Source of the DNA: Aphrocallistes beatrix
Lineage: Eukaryota > Porifera > Hexactinellida > Sceptrulophora > Aphrocallistidae
Length of the DNA: 64,000 nucleotides
NCBI GenBank assembly: GCA_963281255.1
Contig: OY725502.1
Span: forward strand, 1,364,001-1,428,000
Reading direction: 5' to 3'
This document shows positions 54,801 to 64,000 of this stretch, piece after piece. Below the pieces are notes generated by a model. The model was not told the DNA's origin, did no database searches, and saw only the letters and a list, made by a program, of their open reading frames with translations. Numbering within the stretch: the first letter of the stretch is position 1; the number at the start of each line of letters is the position of its first letter. Made by a program: the position numbers and the translations under genes.

Positions 54801-57800
54801 ACCCCTAAAAACCCTATGTCAACCGTTGGAAGCTAGTCTCTAGCATATTTTTAAAATTCGTCAAATGGTGTGAAAATATGTATATAAAGGTGTAAAAATA
54901 TACACATAACCTTTATTATTGTGATACACTCACTTTTATACAATTAGATATCTATATAAGTTATTGTTTTGAAGTATTAATAACATTACAGTATATTGTA
55001 GTGTCGTACAATGATTTTCTATCGTGAGAGTGAACCCATAAATATTGTATAGAAAGGGTGTGAAAATTAGTTTTCCATTTTTTGCAGAGGTGTGGAAATT
55101 TCCCTTAGATCTTCGAACTTAATTATAGACTATTCTTTTGACACCTACAGCTAATTTTCATACCTCTACGACTTAAAAATCCCAGGATTTTAATATAAGA
55201 CAAGCGCGCTTCGCTTGCTTGCGCTGCGTGGCTGGCGGACACTTTGTGTCCGCCGGAGGCTCCCTTCGGTCGCCTGAAGGTGACATTGGTTAATTATTAG
55301 GGAGAAATCATCTCTAAATATGTGCATCTTAGTTTTAAAATCGATATCACTCGAAAAATCACAAAATTTGTCAATTTTTAAAATTTTGATGAGTAATGAT
55401 GACGTCATAACAAAGTGGTGAGTCGTCATGTTTTGGTGATAGTTACATCATATGTGAGACGTGTTAGGATACAGATTCTATTAAAATTTCAGCCTTCTAT
55501 CTCCTATAATGGCTGAGTTATTCCCGAATAACTGTGTTGCTTAACTTTTAAAAATGTGACAATGACGTCATAATTCCATGATGAGTCGACATTTTGCTCT
55601 GAACTCAGAACTTACTGGAGCCATAGCCAAAAGACTCCCACATGCCAAAAATCAGCCTTCTGCGCCCGGCAGTTTCTTCAATCAATTCGTTACAGATATA
55701 TATATATATATACAATCATCGAGTTTTAATAGTAAGGATTATGATCATTGTCATAATATACACATCTTTATACTTATGAAAACTCTCTTCAGTTCCCAGC
55801 GGAGTTCCACTCTCCATACATGCTACACCTCTGTCTGCTACCACTCTATTCATCACATGGCTCCCTCCTGAAGCCAGTCTGATAAACGGAATCATAACTA
55901 ACTTCACTCTCCAGTACAACAGCACTAAGAGGAATGGTCCTCAGAATGTAGAGAAGGTTATACCAGTCACTGAAGGGATGAACAACTTCTATCATATCTT
56001 GGATGGATTGACGTATGGAGGTCCAAACTATACCATTAGCATAGCAGCTAATACAGTAATGGGACAAGGTCCTTTCTCTGCTGCCTTAACTGCTCAAACT
56101 CAACACTCAGGTACTAGCAGTATACATTTATTTCTTTAACATTCATTTTGGCAACTATTTCTATGCTGATGCAATATTTTAGCAACTGTCGCACCCCATA
56201 ACCTGATCTACACCATGATATCTGCTACTACAGTACAGCTTAGCTGGGAGTCTCCACTAGAAAAGGACATAGATGGAATACCTCAGGAGTACATTGTAAC
56301 TTACAGAGGATTTCCATTGGATAATGTATTACATAATCTGAGTTACACTTACAACAGCAGTGATCAACGAGGAGAAGCAGTTCTAGAAGATTTGCAGGAG
56401 AACACTACTTATAGCATCTCTGTGTTCTTAATAGTGTCTGGGATGTACAGTCCTGCTGCTAGTCTGACTGTGTCAACTCGAGATACTGGTAAGTACGAGT
56501 ACAGAATGGGTTATATAATCCGAAGTTTACAATGCTATACAACAGGGGTTCCCTAACATATTTATGTTAGAGTAGAAGTTTTTCTGAATGATGCCTAATA
56601 TGAGCCTACAGCTCAAAATAAAGTGTAAAACATGACAAAAAATTTACTTAATTTCCGAAACAGGACAGTGTCTTGACACTCCCCTGTCCAGTTTCGGAAA
56701 TTAGGCATGCCTTAAAGTCATAGATTGGTTTGGAATATTTTTTCGTAGTGCTTTTAAACTTAAAGTCAAACAATATCTGATTTTAGTGCAATTTATTCTA
56801 AAATTAAAGGATGTAATCCTGTATTTGTAAATATACTCGATAAAACAAATAATTACAGATACAGGCGAAAATTGTTGGAAAACCGCGCAGCACAACTGAG
56901 CAAGGCAGAATTACACACACTTCGCATTTTAGATTAAAAGTATTGCTACTTACGTATATATCATGATTATCATCATAATATTTAGGGCATTCAAAAAGTT
57001 CTCATCCCATATCTGTATCTCAAATGATAGTGAAAATAGGATATTTTCGATTTGTCCATTGTACTCCTTAGGGGATCAGCTTCCAATTTGTATATTGGTA
57101 TATTTTAAGAGGACAATTATTGTGGTTCCTACATTATATTTTTGTACATCGGTTTAGGGTAGTGTCGAAAAGTTGGAATCTTCCCATTGAAACTGGCTTA
57201 AAACTAAATTTGGAGAATAAAAATTGTGAAAATCGAAAAATAAGATCATTAAAAGGTTGAATAATTAAGAACCAATGTGAAAAAGTAAACGGGACGTGTT
57301 CAATAGTATTGCTCGTAATGAAAAATGTCATGCCACTTTTAGTGGATTTTTGGCTATTTTCGCCACTCAAAAAGTGGGACAAAAGTAGTAGTAGTAAACC
57401 ACTTCAAAACACATTATTCCCTCAGCCTATAAACTTGAATACTTTAGAGAAGTCAATAAATATGTTAGTTGATGCGTAGAATTCGATGGAGGGATCAGTT
57501 TTAATCTAAATTTGCTCAGAACTGAAATATATCAAAGGAAATCCCCAAATCACGTTCAAAGGGGCTACCTTAAACCGATGTACAAAAATCTAATGTAGGA
57601 ACCACAAATAAATTAATTGTCATCTTAAAATATACCAATATACGAATTGGAAGTTGATCCCCTAAGGAATACAATGGACAAATCGAAAATATCCTATTTT
57701 CACTATCATTTGAGATACAGATATGGGATGAGAACTTTCTGAATGCCCTAAGTATATACACATCTTTATACTTATGAAAACTCTCTTTAGTTCCCAGCGG

Positions 57801-60800
57801 AGTTCCACTCTCCATACATGCTACACCTCTGTCTGCTACCACTCTATTCATCACATGGCTCCCTCCTGAAGCCAGTCTGATAAACGGAATCATAACTAAC
57901 TTCACTCTCCAGTACAACAGCACTAAGAGGAATGATCCTCAGAATGTAGAGAAGGTTATACCAGTCACTGAAGGGATGAACAACTTCTATCATATCTTGG
58001 ATGGATTGACGTATGGAGGTCCAAACTATACCATTAGCATAGCAGCTAATACAGTAATGGGACAAGGTCCTTTCTCTGCTGCCTTAACTGCTCAAACTCA
58101 ACACTCAGGTACTAGCAGTATACATTTATTTCTTTAACATTCATTTTGGCAACTATTTTTATGATGATGCAATATTTTAGCAACTGTCGCACCCCATAAC
58201 CTGATCTACACCATGATATCTGCTACTACAGTGCAGCTTAGCTGGGAGTCTCCACTAGAAAAGGACATAGATGGAATACCTCAGGAGTACATTGTAACTT
58301 ACAGAGGATTTCCATTGGATAATGTGTTGCATAATCTGAGTTACACTTACAACAGCAGTGATCAACGAGGAGAAGCAGTTCTAGAAGATTTGCAGGAGAA
58401 CACTACTTATAGCATCTCTGTGTTCTTAATAGTGTCTGGGATGTACAGTCCTGCTGCTAGTCTGACTGTGTCAACTCGAGATACTGGTAAGTACGAGTAG
58501 AGTTGATTAGATAAACTCCCAATGTTATAAAAATGTGTGAGTTGCTAAATTATTTTGGAGAATAAGTTTTTTTCTAAAAGCAGTTACATTGTTAATATAA
58601 TTAGTATAGCTATAGTTCCAGGAGTTCAATGTACAGGGTGGGGCATAAATTGTGCACCCATCATAATTGGGTATATTTTTTCTTCGACTCCCATAATCTT
58701 AGTTATTATAATGGGAAAGTTTATCCAATCTAGAACCTTGAATTATAATTTGCACGACAAAGTTTGTGAAGAAAAAATGTGTCGTGGCACGCAGCTAAAA
58801 TCGAGAATATGGGCCCACTGCTTTCCCAATTATTTCTCTAGACTCCCTACATTCTGGAGAAATTTAGCTTCAGACATTTCTATCAAACATACAAAAGTTG
58901 TAGAGATGAATTAGATTCAGATCTAGAGATAATGGCAATCATTTGGTTCTCATTTTTGGGTGATTTGAAAAAAGTGTCATTTTAGGGTATCGTCCAAATT
59001 GACCTTATTTCAACTCGCCACTGAATTGTCTACCGTGTACTATAGTATACTATGTTGACCTCATTTCATTAATTCGATAATATTGCTAAAAGACAATTGC
59101 GTAGAGTTTATATTTTTCTTTCTGTTGAATCCACTAGTTCCTTCTGAACCTGTACAGAATCTAGAAGTGAATGAAACAAGTCAGTTTTCTGCAGTCGTCT
59201 TCTGGCAATCTCCTCCCTTGAAAGACCAGAATGCTCGGATCCTTCACTACATTGTCACCACCACCTATACTGATCCTTCTACCAGCATACCGCAACTCAT
59301 TGATAACTTCAGCTGGACCAACAGAACTTATAATGAACACATAATACTGAGAGGTCTTTGGTACTCTGTCAACTTTACCTTGACTGTTGCTCCATTTACT
59401 CAAAATGGAATGGGACCCAATGTATCGACTACTTTTCTACTGGAAAAAGGTAATAGTTAATTAAGTATATATGGATAAGAAAGGATGATACAGATAAGTG
59501 TCTAATTGTGCCAATGGTGAGCTCACGGGGCCTCAGCTCCCCCAGACATTTTTGCTCATATACACAATTTCTCTAGTCACCCCCTTTAGGGAACCTCTTG
59601 TCCCGCTTGATTTCAATTTCAATCCCCCTCCACTTTTAAAATCGTGTCTACGCCCCTGGTTCAAGGTTGGATAATGGGAATTTCCATATTATTTTTAGCT
59701 TTTCTATTTCCCAAATAATGATTGTTATATACTACGTATGTACTATATTTCCACTTTTAGAAACTATCCCTGATATCTACAATCCAATGAGAGATCAATT
59801 TATAACGATAGAGAAAGCAGAATTTCAAAAATTCCATTTTGATTGCGGTGCAGAAGGTAATCCGACTCCTCTCGTTAACTGGACTAGGATGGATAAATCG
59901 AGCATTGGGAACTATCAGCCCTACTCCTCTAACCTTAGCTTCACAACAAATGATCTCAAACTGAACCAAATTAATGTGTACGTTTGTAACGCTTCGAACA
60001 GAGTAGGGTCTGTACAGAGGATAATTACTGTCAACTATGAAACGCAAAATGTTTCAATGGGCGTTCTCAGCGTCCTCAGGGAGACGCTTACTCAAATCGA
60101 TCTACAGCCTTCAATAAACAGTGAGCAAGCTCAAAACATATCTGCATTAGTCGTATCAAGTCTAGACTCAACTGCAAATTATACAACCGACTTGAATTGC
60201 ACAAATGAATTCATATCTACGCCAAATTGTCCCTTTGATAAAATCAAGAAAACTCAAATCAGGACAGTTGCAAATATGACATTACAAGTTAACATTAAAC
60301 TAGAAGAGGATACACTGGACCAAAATTCTTCTCAGATACTGTTTTCTGGTAATGCACGAGTTGTGCAATCCTCCCTTGCGATACAGAATGGAACAACACA
60401 GAATAACAAAACACAGGTAAATATAAAAATAAGTTCTGTTAGGCTGCTCGCATATTTAAATGTAGAACTAGGTTCTGAGCGATGCTCGGATAGCGAACAC
60501 TGTACTCCCATGCGTTTTCCTTCTGGTATATCTCTCATCTGTCCAATTGAACTTATATAACAAATAATATAATGATGATGAGAGGAAAAGTAAGTTTCTT
60601 AAAAGATGATTGGAAATAATCGAAATTTTAGGCAATAAAGGATCGCAATCGTATCCAATCATTGAAAAAAAATGATCCTCAATCTCTTGATTCTAATCCC
60701 TTAATATCCTAACTATAAATGAAGCACGTCATCAATGATATGAAATTATACACATCAAATTGCTAGACACGATGATAAGATTACTTTGAAATGTCATACT

Positions 60801-63745
60801 TGTATTAATGTAGGTACGTAATTACAAATATTTTTTTCTAGGTCGACTGTAATTATATAGAACTTTTAAGCACAGAAGCAAGTGTTTCGGACTCTGTTTC
60901 GGCACTAGAGGTATTAATACCTAAAATAGTATCAGCGGTTATGGAAAACAGCTCAAACCTGACTCTTGGAGAAACTAATAGCACTGTGTATTCAGAGTCA
61001 GTGCTAATACAACCTGAAAACTTGGCCGAGAAGGACAACATCACATTTCCAACCTCCTCTCTCTCAGACTACGGGCAGCGTGTTGTAGTACCTTCTGACC
61101 TGTTACTCAGCTTACCTAACCACACAAACATAATGAATTCTTCCACTCTTGTAAGTATCCGATGTAATTATTAGAATTTTATAGCACAGGCTAAAGATGT
61201 AATTACACAATTCATTTCCTTCTATTTGCAGTGTTAGCTTGCATAACCTTGTTTATACTACATGATTCCTCATTTAGATATCTACTACGATCGTAGGAGA
61301 TAATTCAAGTAATTACAATGGAATTCTGTCAGTGACATTTAATCAGAAATCAAATAAATTTTCCCAAAAGATAACTCGCCTCAGCAATAATGTAAGTTAT
61401 TGGATCTCAAAACATTTTACTTTGCTCCACCAAAAATATTTTATTAGTATACTTTGCTGTCTCTTTAGATTAGCTTACACTTTCCATCACAGCCTCCTCC
61501 TCCAGGCTATGAGCTCATCTGTGTCTTCTTTAACTCCACCACGAGAGAATGGTCCGATGTAGGAGTCCGTCTACTCCGATATGACAAGGAGACCAATAAC
61601 GCGATATGCACCACGAATCATTTGAGCACTTTTTCTGTTCTAATCCGCACGAGAAAAGTGGAAGAAAGCTTTGTCGAGAAAGTGATTTTCTCAGTGCTAT
61701 CTTATATACTCATGAGCATCTCCTTTATCTCTCTCTTTGTAGCGTTGATATTTTTCGCCATTGGAAGAAAGGATTTCTTCGACATTGTGAAAAACGGTGA
61801 AATCACGTTGCTCTATTTCAATCAAACACTTGCCCTTTTCTTCGCTACTGGCGTGCTTATATTCGGTATAGAGGCAGCTAACAAGTTGAACTATCACATG
61901 TGTCTTATTGTAGCTGTGCTGTTGCATTATTTCTGGATAGCTGCACTAGCTTGGAGCATGTGCTTGGGCATTTACTCAATCTACAGATTTTTCATTGGTA
62001 AGTTTAACGAAAATATTCTTATTCTACAAGAATCATCTTGTATGATATAGAAAGTTGGTTCAATATATTTTCTAATATATTTTCTAGGGGAATTCGAATT
62101 ATACAAATAGTATGTTTTGACAATACAGAAATTAATCAAATTCCTTGCTACGTCCTTCGCTTTCATTTGATGTGTACAAGTTTGCACTTAGTAAATCACT
62201 TTTAATCAAACGACTACTTTCAATTCTAAATCACAAGTTTGTGGTTTCGACTTCTTTAAAGGATTTTGGTTGTTTTCTCCTTTGCTCTCATTTAGGGTTT
62301 TAATTGAGCAAAATCTTGAGGTTAAAATTTGAAAATTTCCAAAAAAAGAGAATGAGGTTGAAATTCCCAGTTCACCACCAAAAAACCCACTAAGTACCTT
62401 TTGGAGGCTTTTTATGACCAAATGCTTAGCACAATAACTTTAATTTCAATTTTGACAAAATTCCCAAATCGAATCTTTGGATTATTCAAAAATATCAAAA
62501 GTTACCCTAAAGCTGGACTTTTTAATATTTTGAAGCAGCATCATAACTACCTTAAAAGGCATTTACCAAAAATCAAACTAGTCAATTTGTAGAGATGACT
62601 GGGCGTTTTTTGAACAGGGATATTTTTTTATTTTAGAATATCTTTTGAGTTATGCTGCTACCAAAGATTCGAGGTTGTGAATTTTGTCAAAATTTTAATT
62701 GCAAAGTCGGTATTTTAGGTTAAAAAAAAGCCTCCAAAGGGTGCTAAGTTACACTTCCAACACGTATGAGGGATTTATTACATACTTTATTATAATTGTT
62801 CTAGATGTCTTGGATACCAAGAGAAGAATCTGGGGATACTTGATGGTGTTAGGATGGGGATTTCCCTTACCATTCGTGATAACAGCATTAGCCCTGACTC
62901 AGGGTGAGACTTATATCAGCGAGGAGAGTGACTACTGTTGGCTCTCAACTGATGAATGGATCATATGGTTGTTCTTAGGTCCCATATACTTTCTGATAAT
63001 CGTAAACACGTTTATCTTCATCTCGATAATATTTCGACTATGTCAGGTGAAACGAAACAAGAACAAAAAAACTAAGCAGAATGGGAAGATTTTGGTTATC
63101 AAAGAAACTTTAATCGAGTCTATTTTGATGACTTTTGTGTTGGGGTTACCTTGGGTGATAACCCTGGCTAAGATTCTCACTCACTTCTTCGAAGGAAACG
63201 ATACTTCATTCTATGCAGATAAGGTAATAGACTGGCTATTCATTATGATCAACTTCCCTGCAGGGATAGTGCTCCTCATTATTGTAGTATTGAAGTATAG
63301 AGGTATCAGTAGCAAGAAAGTTTCTTACATTTCTAACAATGCTCAGTCTGAATTAGAGAGTACAGTAGAAGCAGTGAAAAAAACTCTTCCTAGACCTAAA
63401 CCTAAATTGATTAATATTCCACAAGCATTGAGATTCTCCAAACAAGAGGCACCTAATGAAGCAAGGGCAAATTCATACTTAGGGTGGAAATTAAAACAAC
63501 TTGGAAATTCTTTATCTAGTAAGATTCATGCGAGTTTTGACAGAGATTATTCTATTGATGAAGTACATGAAAATCCAGGGATAGCAAAGAATCATGACCG
63601 AACTCTGAGTAACCTACATGTAGCTGAATCAGGAGCGGTCATAACAAGGGAATCTCCTGTACGTCTGCTTACAATTCCTCGTCAGTTCTCAACAAACTAC
63701 GTGGATAATCAAGAGGGAAAGGATGAGAAAATCTCTTCCTTATAA
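45753..63745 (+). CDS. Adhesion G protein-coupled receptor with 12 FN3 domains, Ig, GAIN/GPS and 7TM
   Basis: Complete 20-exon... model on the plus strand; exons 45753-45819, 48384-48701, 48774-49079, 49956-50273, 50346-50651, 52648-52944, 53171-53488, 53561-53866, 55793-56110, 56183-56488, 57791-58108, 58181-58486, 59138-59449, 59761-60416, 60842-61150, 61278-61391, 61469-61997, 62805-63745 (18 exons, phases agree, 6,345 nt, about 2,114 aa). Signal peptide (MLIKITILALCVFCSFSLC), twelve FN3, one Ig-like domain (FDCGAEGNP, VNWTR, VYVCNAS), GAIN, GPS with cleavage motif CTTNHL|STFSVL at about residue 1677, seven helices with the adhesion-GPCR signatures LHYFWIAALAWSMCLG (TM3) and GWGFPLPFVI (TM4), and a tail of about 150 residues. 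It is a cell-surface adhesion receptor; the ligand is unknown. The gap to exon 2 could hide another exon. Confidence 0.9.
45820..48383. other. GPCR intron 1
   Basis: Non-coding, very AT-rich. A diverged copy of the GAGCGAGCG/TTAATTACTGACTA repeat lies at about 47970-48090. Nothing else recognised. Confidence 0.5.
48384..49079 (+). repeat. FN3 cassette 1 (exons A1 + B1)
   Basis: A (318 nt) and B (306 nt) each encode one FN3 domain, begin and end in phase 1, and are split by a 72-nt intron. A carries VPSGVPLS, ILFITWLPP and NYTISIAAN; B carries VQLSWESPLEKDIDGIPQEY and YSISVFLIVSGMYSPAAS. The A copy here is the most divergent at its start (SIRTKALS, where the others have SICATPLS-type sequence). 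Confidence 0.93.
49080..49955. other. GPCR intron between cassettes 1 and 2
   Basis: Contains a fragment (about 49759-49878) of the foldback at 51588-52560, then about 78 bp shared with the sequence before cassette 3 (53093-53170). A patch at 49280-49360 (ACACAGTCCATGCCATAA) recurs near 10728-10745. Confidence 0.6.
49956..50651 (+). repeat. FN3 cassette 2 (exons A2 + B2)
   Basis: Same structure and lengths as cassette 1. The end of B2 differs from the others (ASVAVSTLYIG in place of ASLTVSTRDTG), so the conversion or duplication boundary lies close to its donor site. Confidence 0.93.
50652..52647. other. GPCR intron with large foldback
   Basis: Non-coding. The second half is a long inverted repeat (51588-52560). 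The first half shows no recognised feature. Confidence 0.6.
51588..52560. repeat. Large foldback: inverted arms of about 480 bp
   Basis: Left arm about 51588-52075 and right arm about 52092-52560 are reverse complements at roughly 90 percent, with a loop of under 20 bp. The left arm has a small internal duplication (TTATGTGTTTTTCACACCTA twice at about 51725-51765). No coding capacity; terminal duplications were not identified. In the pre-mRNA it would form a very long double-stranded stem. Confidence 0.9.
52648..52944 (+). CDS. GPCR exon 6: unduplicated FN3 domain
   Basis: 99 codons, phase 1 to 1. DEPPTNLTLVSDSATSVTLS and YTLTELEEYTTYTIHIIVFS are FN3 landmarks. Clearly diverged from the A and B copies, it marks an older FN3 exon left inside the amplified array. 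Confidence 0.88.
53171..53866 (+). repeat. FN3 cassette 3 (exons A3 + B3)
   Basis: Near-identical to cassettes 2, 4 and 5. The 5' flank matches that of cassette 2; the 3' flank (53867-53985) matches that of cassette 4. The flanks therefore record stepwise duplication. Confidence 0.93.
53985..54123. mobile_element. Pogo/Tigger-like MITE, partial copy D
   Basis: The right end (CCGATTAAGCGGAGTCAACT) and the interior (TAGAAGCTAATAC) match the 188-bp MITE; the left end is lost. More diverged than the others. Confidence 0.65.
54460..54654 (+). mobile_element. Pogo/Tigger-like MITE, copy C
   Basis: Same family as copies A and B, with a small change at the left end (TCGAGTCTCGACTCCGC). Followed by TA. 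Inserted within the FN3 array. Confidence 0.8.
55200..55740 (-). mobile_element. Dispersed repeat family R, copy 3
   Basis: About 541 bp, same orientation as copy 2. TGACGTCA at 55400-55407 and 55563-55570. It ends about 50 bp before exon A4, so it lies right beside a splice acceptor. Confidence 0.77.
55793..56488 (+). repeat. FN3 cassette 4 (exons A4 + B4)
   Basis: Near-identical to cassettes 3 and 5, including the 72-nt internal intron. The 36 bp just upstream are shared with cassette 5 (57755-57790). Confidence 0.93.
56489..57790. other. GPCR intron between cassettes 4 and 5
   Basis: The first about 130 bp match the 3' flank of cassette 3. Then an inverted pair of AATTTCCGAAACAGGACAGT type at about 56645-56703, a GC-repeat fragment at 56880-56930, and the mariner-derived element at 56981-57752. 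Confidence 0.6.
56981..57752. mobile_element. Non-autonomous mariner-type element with long inverted repeats
   Basis: 772 bp with TA on both sides. The arms (about 56981-57163 and 57566-57752) are inverted copies of about 185 bp at over 90 percent identity. The outer 20 bp, TTAGGGCATTCAAAAAGTTC, equal the end of the mariner at 25124. The interior has no transposase, so it would depend on that mariner's enzyme. Confidence 0.88.
57791..58486 (+). repeat. FN3 cassette 5 (exons A5 + B5)
   Basis: Last of the near-identical pairs; one replacement is visible (RNDPQN in place of RNGPQN). The downstream flank shares only AAGTACGAGTA with cassettes 3 and 4. Confidence 0.93.
58487..59137. other. GPCR intron 12
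   Basis: Non-coding. Contains GTACAGGGTGGGGCATAAATTG at about 58631-58652, which resembles a DNA-element end, but no partner was found. Confidence 0.45.
59138..59449 (+). CDS. GPCR exon 13: last FN3 domain
   Basis: 104 codons, phase 1 to 1: VPSEPVQNLEVNETSQFSAV, then LRGLWYSVNFTLTVAPFTQN. A divergent FN3 that precedes the Ig-like domain. Confidence 0.87.
59450..59760. other. GPCR intron 13 with decayed hAT-like remnant
   Basis: The stretch 59520-59660 is C-rich and ends AATCGTGTCTACGCCCCTG, a typical right end of old hAT elements. The left end is not clear. Confidence 0.4.
59761..61391 (+). CDS. GPCR exons 14-16: Ig-like domain and GAIN subdomains
   Basis: Exons 59761-60416, 60842-61150 and 61278-61391. 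The first begins with an I-set Ig domain (FDCGAEGNPTPLVNWTR and VYVCNASNRVGS with the two cysteines and the tryptophan), then runs into the helical part of GAIN. The next two are GAIN beta-rich segments with many N-glycosylation sequons (NSSNLT, NITF, NSST). Confidence 0.82.
61469..61997 (+). CDS. GPCR exon 17: GPS and TM1-TM3
   Basis: The GPS reads CVFFNSTTREW ... CTTNHL|STFSVL, with the paired Cys and Trp in place and the autoproteolysis site His-Leu|Ser. Three hydrophobic helices follow, the third with the family motif LHYFWIAALAW. It ends in phase 1 at FIG|GTAAGT. Confidence 0.92.
61998..62804. other. GPCR intron 17
   Basis: Non-coding; mostly filled by the foldback element at 62389-62750. 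Confidence 0.6.
62389..62750. mobile_element. Small foldback element with copies of its end at the window edge
   Basis: The inverted ends ACTAAGTACCTTTTGGAGGC and, read inwards from the right, ACTTAGCACCCTTTGGAGGC continue as imperfect arms of about 95 bp. The segment just outside the left end (AATGAGGTTGAAATTCCCAG) recurs at 63945 up to the window edge, followed there by ACCCTTTGGGGGC, so the true element may start further left. Confidence 0.65.
62805..63745 (+). CDS. GPCR exon 18: TM4-TM7 and cytoplasmic tail
   Basis: Helices YLMVLGWGFPLPFVITALAL, a loop with YCWLS (partner of the conserved TM3-loop cysteine), then LFLGPIYFLIIVNTFIFISI, ESILMTFVLGLPWVITL and LFIMINFPAGIVLLIIVVLK. The tail is basic and Ser/Thr-rich and stops at KISSL; no PDZ-binding class I motif is evident. 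Confidence 0.92.
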
Positions 63746-64000
63746 GTACTAATTGGTGCTAGCCAGCTGATTTTGTGAACTATACGGATCTTGATAAGTT
63801 TGTATCAATTTTTTGTTAATACCTTGCTTTTACCTATTTGTATACAATATATTATATTATTAATAAGTCAATTCATAAAGGTAAATTACAGCGTAGAGGT
63901 CAAAATTGATCATTTGTAAAAAAAAGTAGACTTTCGGGTGGGAATGAGGTTGAAATTACCAGTTTACCACCAAAATCACTACCAAACACCCTTTGGGGGC
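63746..64000. other. GPCR 3' flank
   Basis: No canonical AATAAA was seen; AATAAG at about 63862 could serve. From about 63945 to the edge lies another copy of the repeat seen at 62354. Confidence 0.5.

Larger units (their letters stand above)
53867..55792. other. GPCR intron between cassettes 3 and 4
   Basis: Holds a broken pogo-like MITE (about 53985-54123), a fragment of GC-rich repeat (about 54180-54335; AAGTAAGCAAGG and CGCTTCGCACAC), a full MITE (about 54460-54654) and repeat family R copy 3. No exon seen. Confidence 0.6.

Noticed and set aside
57134-57382. 82-aa ORF inside the long-TIR mariner-type element
   Set aside because: No transposase motif; low-complexity Phe/Ser composition from AT-rich DNA.
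48437-58065. Five minus-strand 73-aa ORFs of nearly the same sequence opposite the A exons
   Set aside because: They are antisense shadows of the duplicated FN3 exons; their similarity only reflects the duplication of the coding strand.

Overview
This is an AT-rich, intron-bearing animal nuclear window. It carries an axonemal dynein intermediate chain, a mitochondrial ribosomal protein, an ASXL-type Polycomb deubiquitinase cofactor, an NLR-like protein with a death-fold head, and a large adhesion GPCR rich in FN3 domains. Metazoan origin is secure from ASXL plus an adhesion GPCR with a GPS site. An early-branching marine invertebrate, most likely a sponge, fits the gene mix and the DNA-transposon load, but that is inference. 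I saw no rRNA, tRNA, CRISPR or bacterial signal, and I recognised no retrovirus-like or capsid-bearing element.

Layout. (1) About 1-33,000, minus strand: one ASXL-like gene. I traced twelve exons by homology and matching splice phases (696 codons to the last exon found). Introns reach 12.7 kb and hold an intact mariner, a hAT element with a second mariner inside it, two pogo-like 188-bp MITEs, small hAT-like elements, a 143-bp GA microsatellite and hairpins. (2) About 33,100-39,880, minus strand: MRPL47 (single exon) and DNAI3/WDR63 (ten exons, about 950 aa), with a separate single-exon ORF nested in DNAI3 intron 1. DNAI3, MRPL47 and ASXL run head to tail with gaps of only 136 and 133 bp. (3) 42,120-44,261, minus strand: a single-exon 713-aa protein with a DED-like head, NLR-type winged-helix/HD2 remnants and LRRs, but no NACHT nucleotide-binding core. 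(4) 45,753-63,745, plus strand: a complete adhesion GPCR (about 2,114 aa): signal peptide, twelve FN3 domains, Ig-like domain, GAIN/GPS, 7TM and cytoplasmic tail. Ten of the twelve FN3 domains are five nearly identical two-exon cassettes.

The genes belong to different processes: chromatin, mitochondrial translation, motile cilia, innate immunity and cell-surface adhesion signalling. The main points for a second look are an HTH segment joined to the N-terminus of ASXL, the NACHT-less NLR, the amplified phase-1 FN3 cassettes separated by transposons and a large foldback, the nested gene in DNAI3, and a dispersed repeat family carrying conserved CRE and AP-1 motifs.
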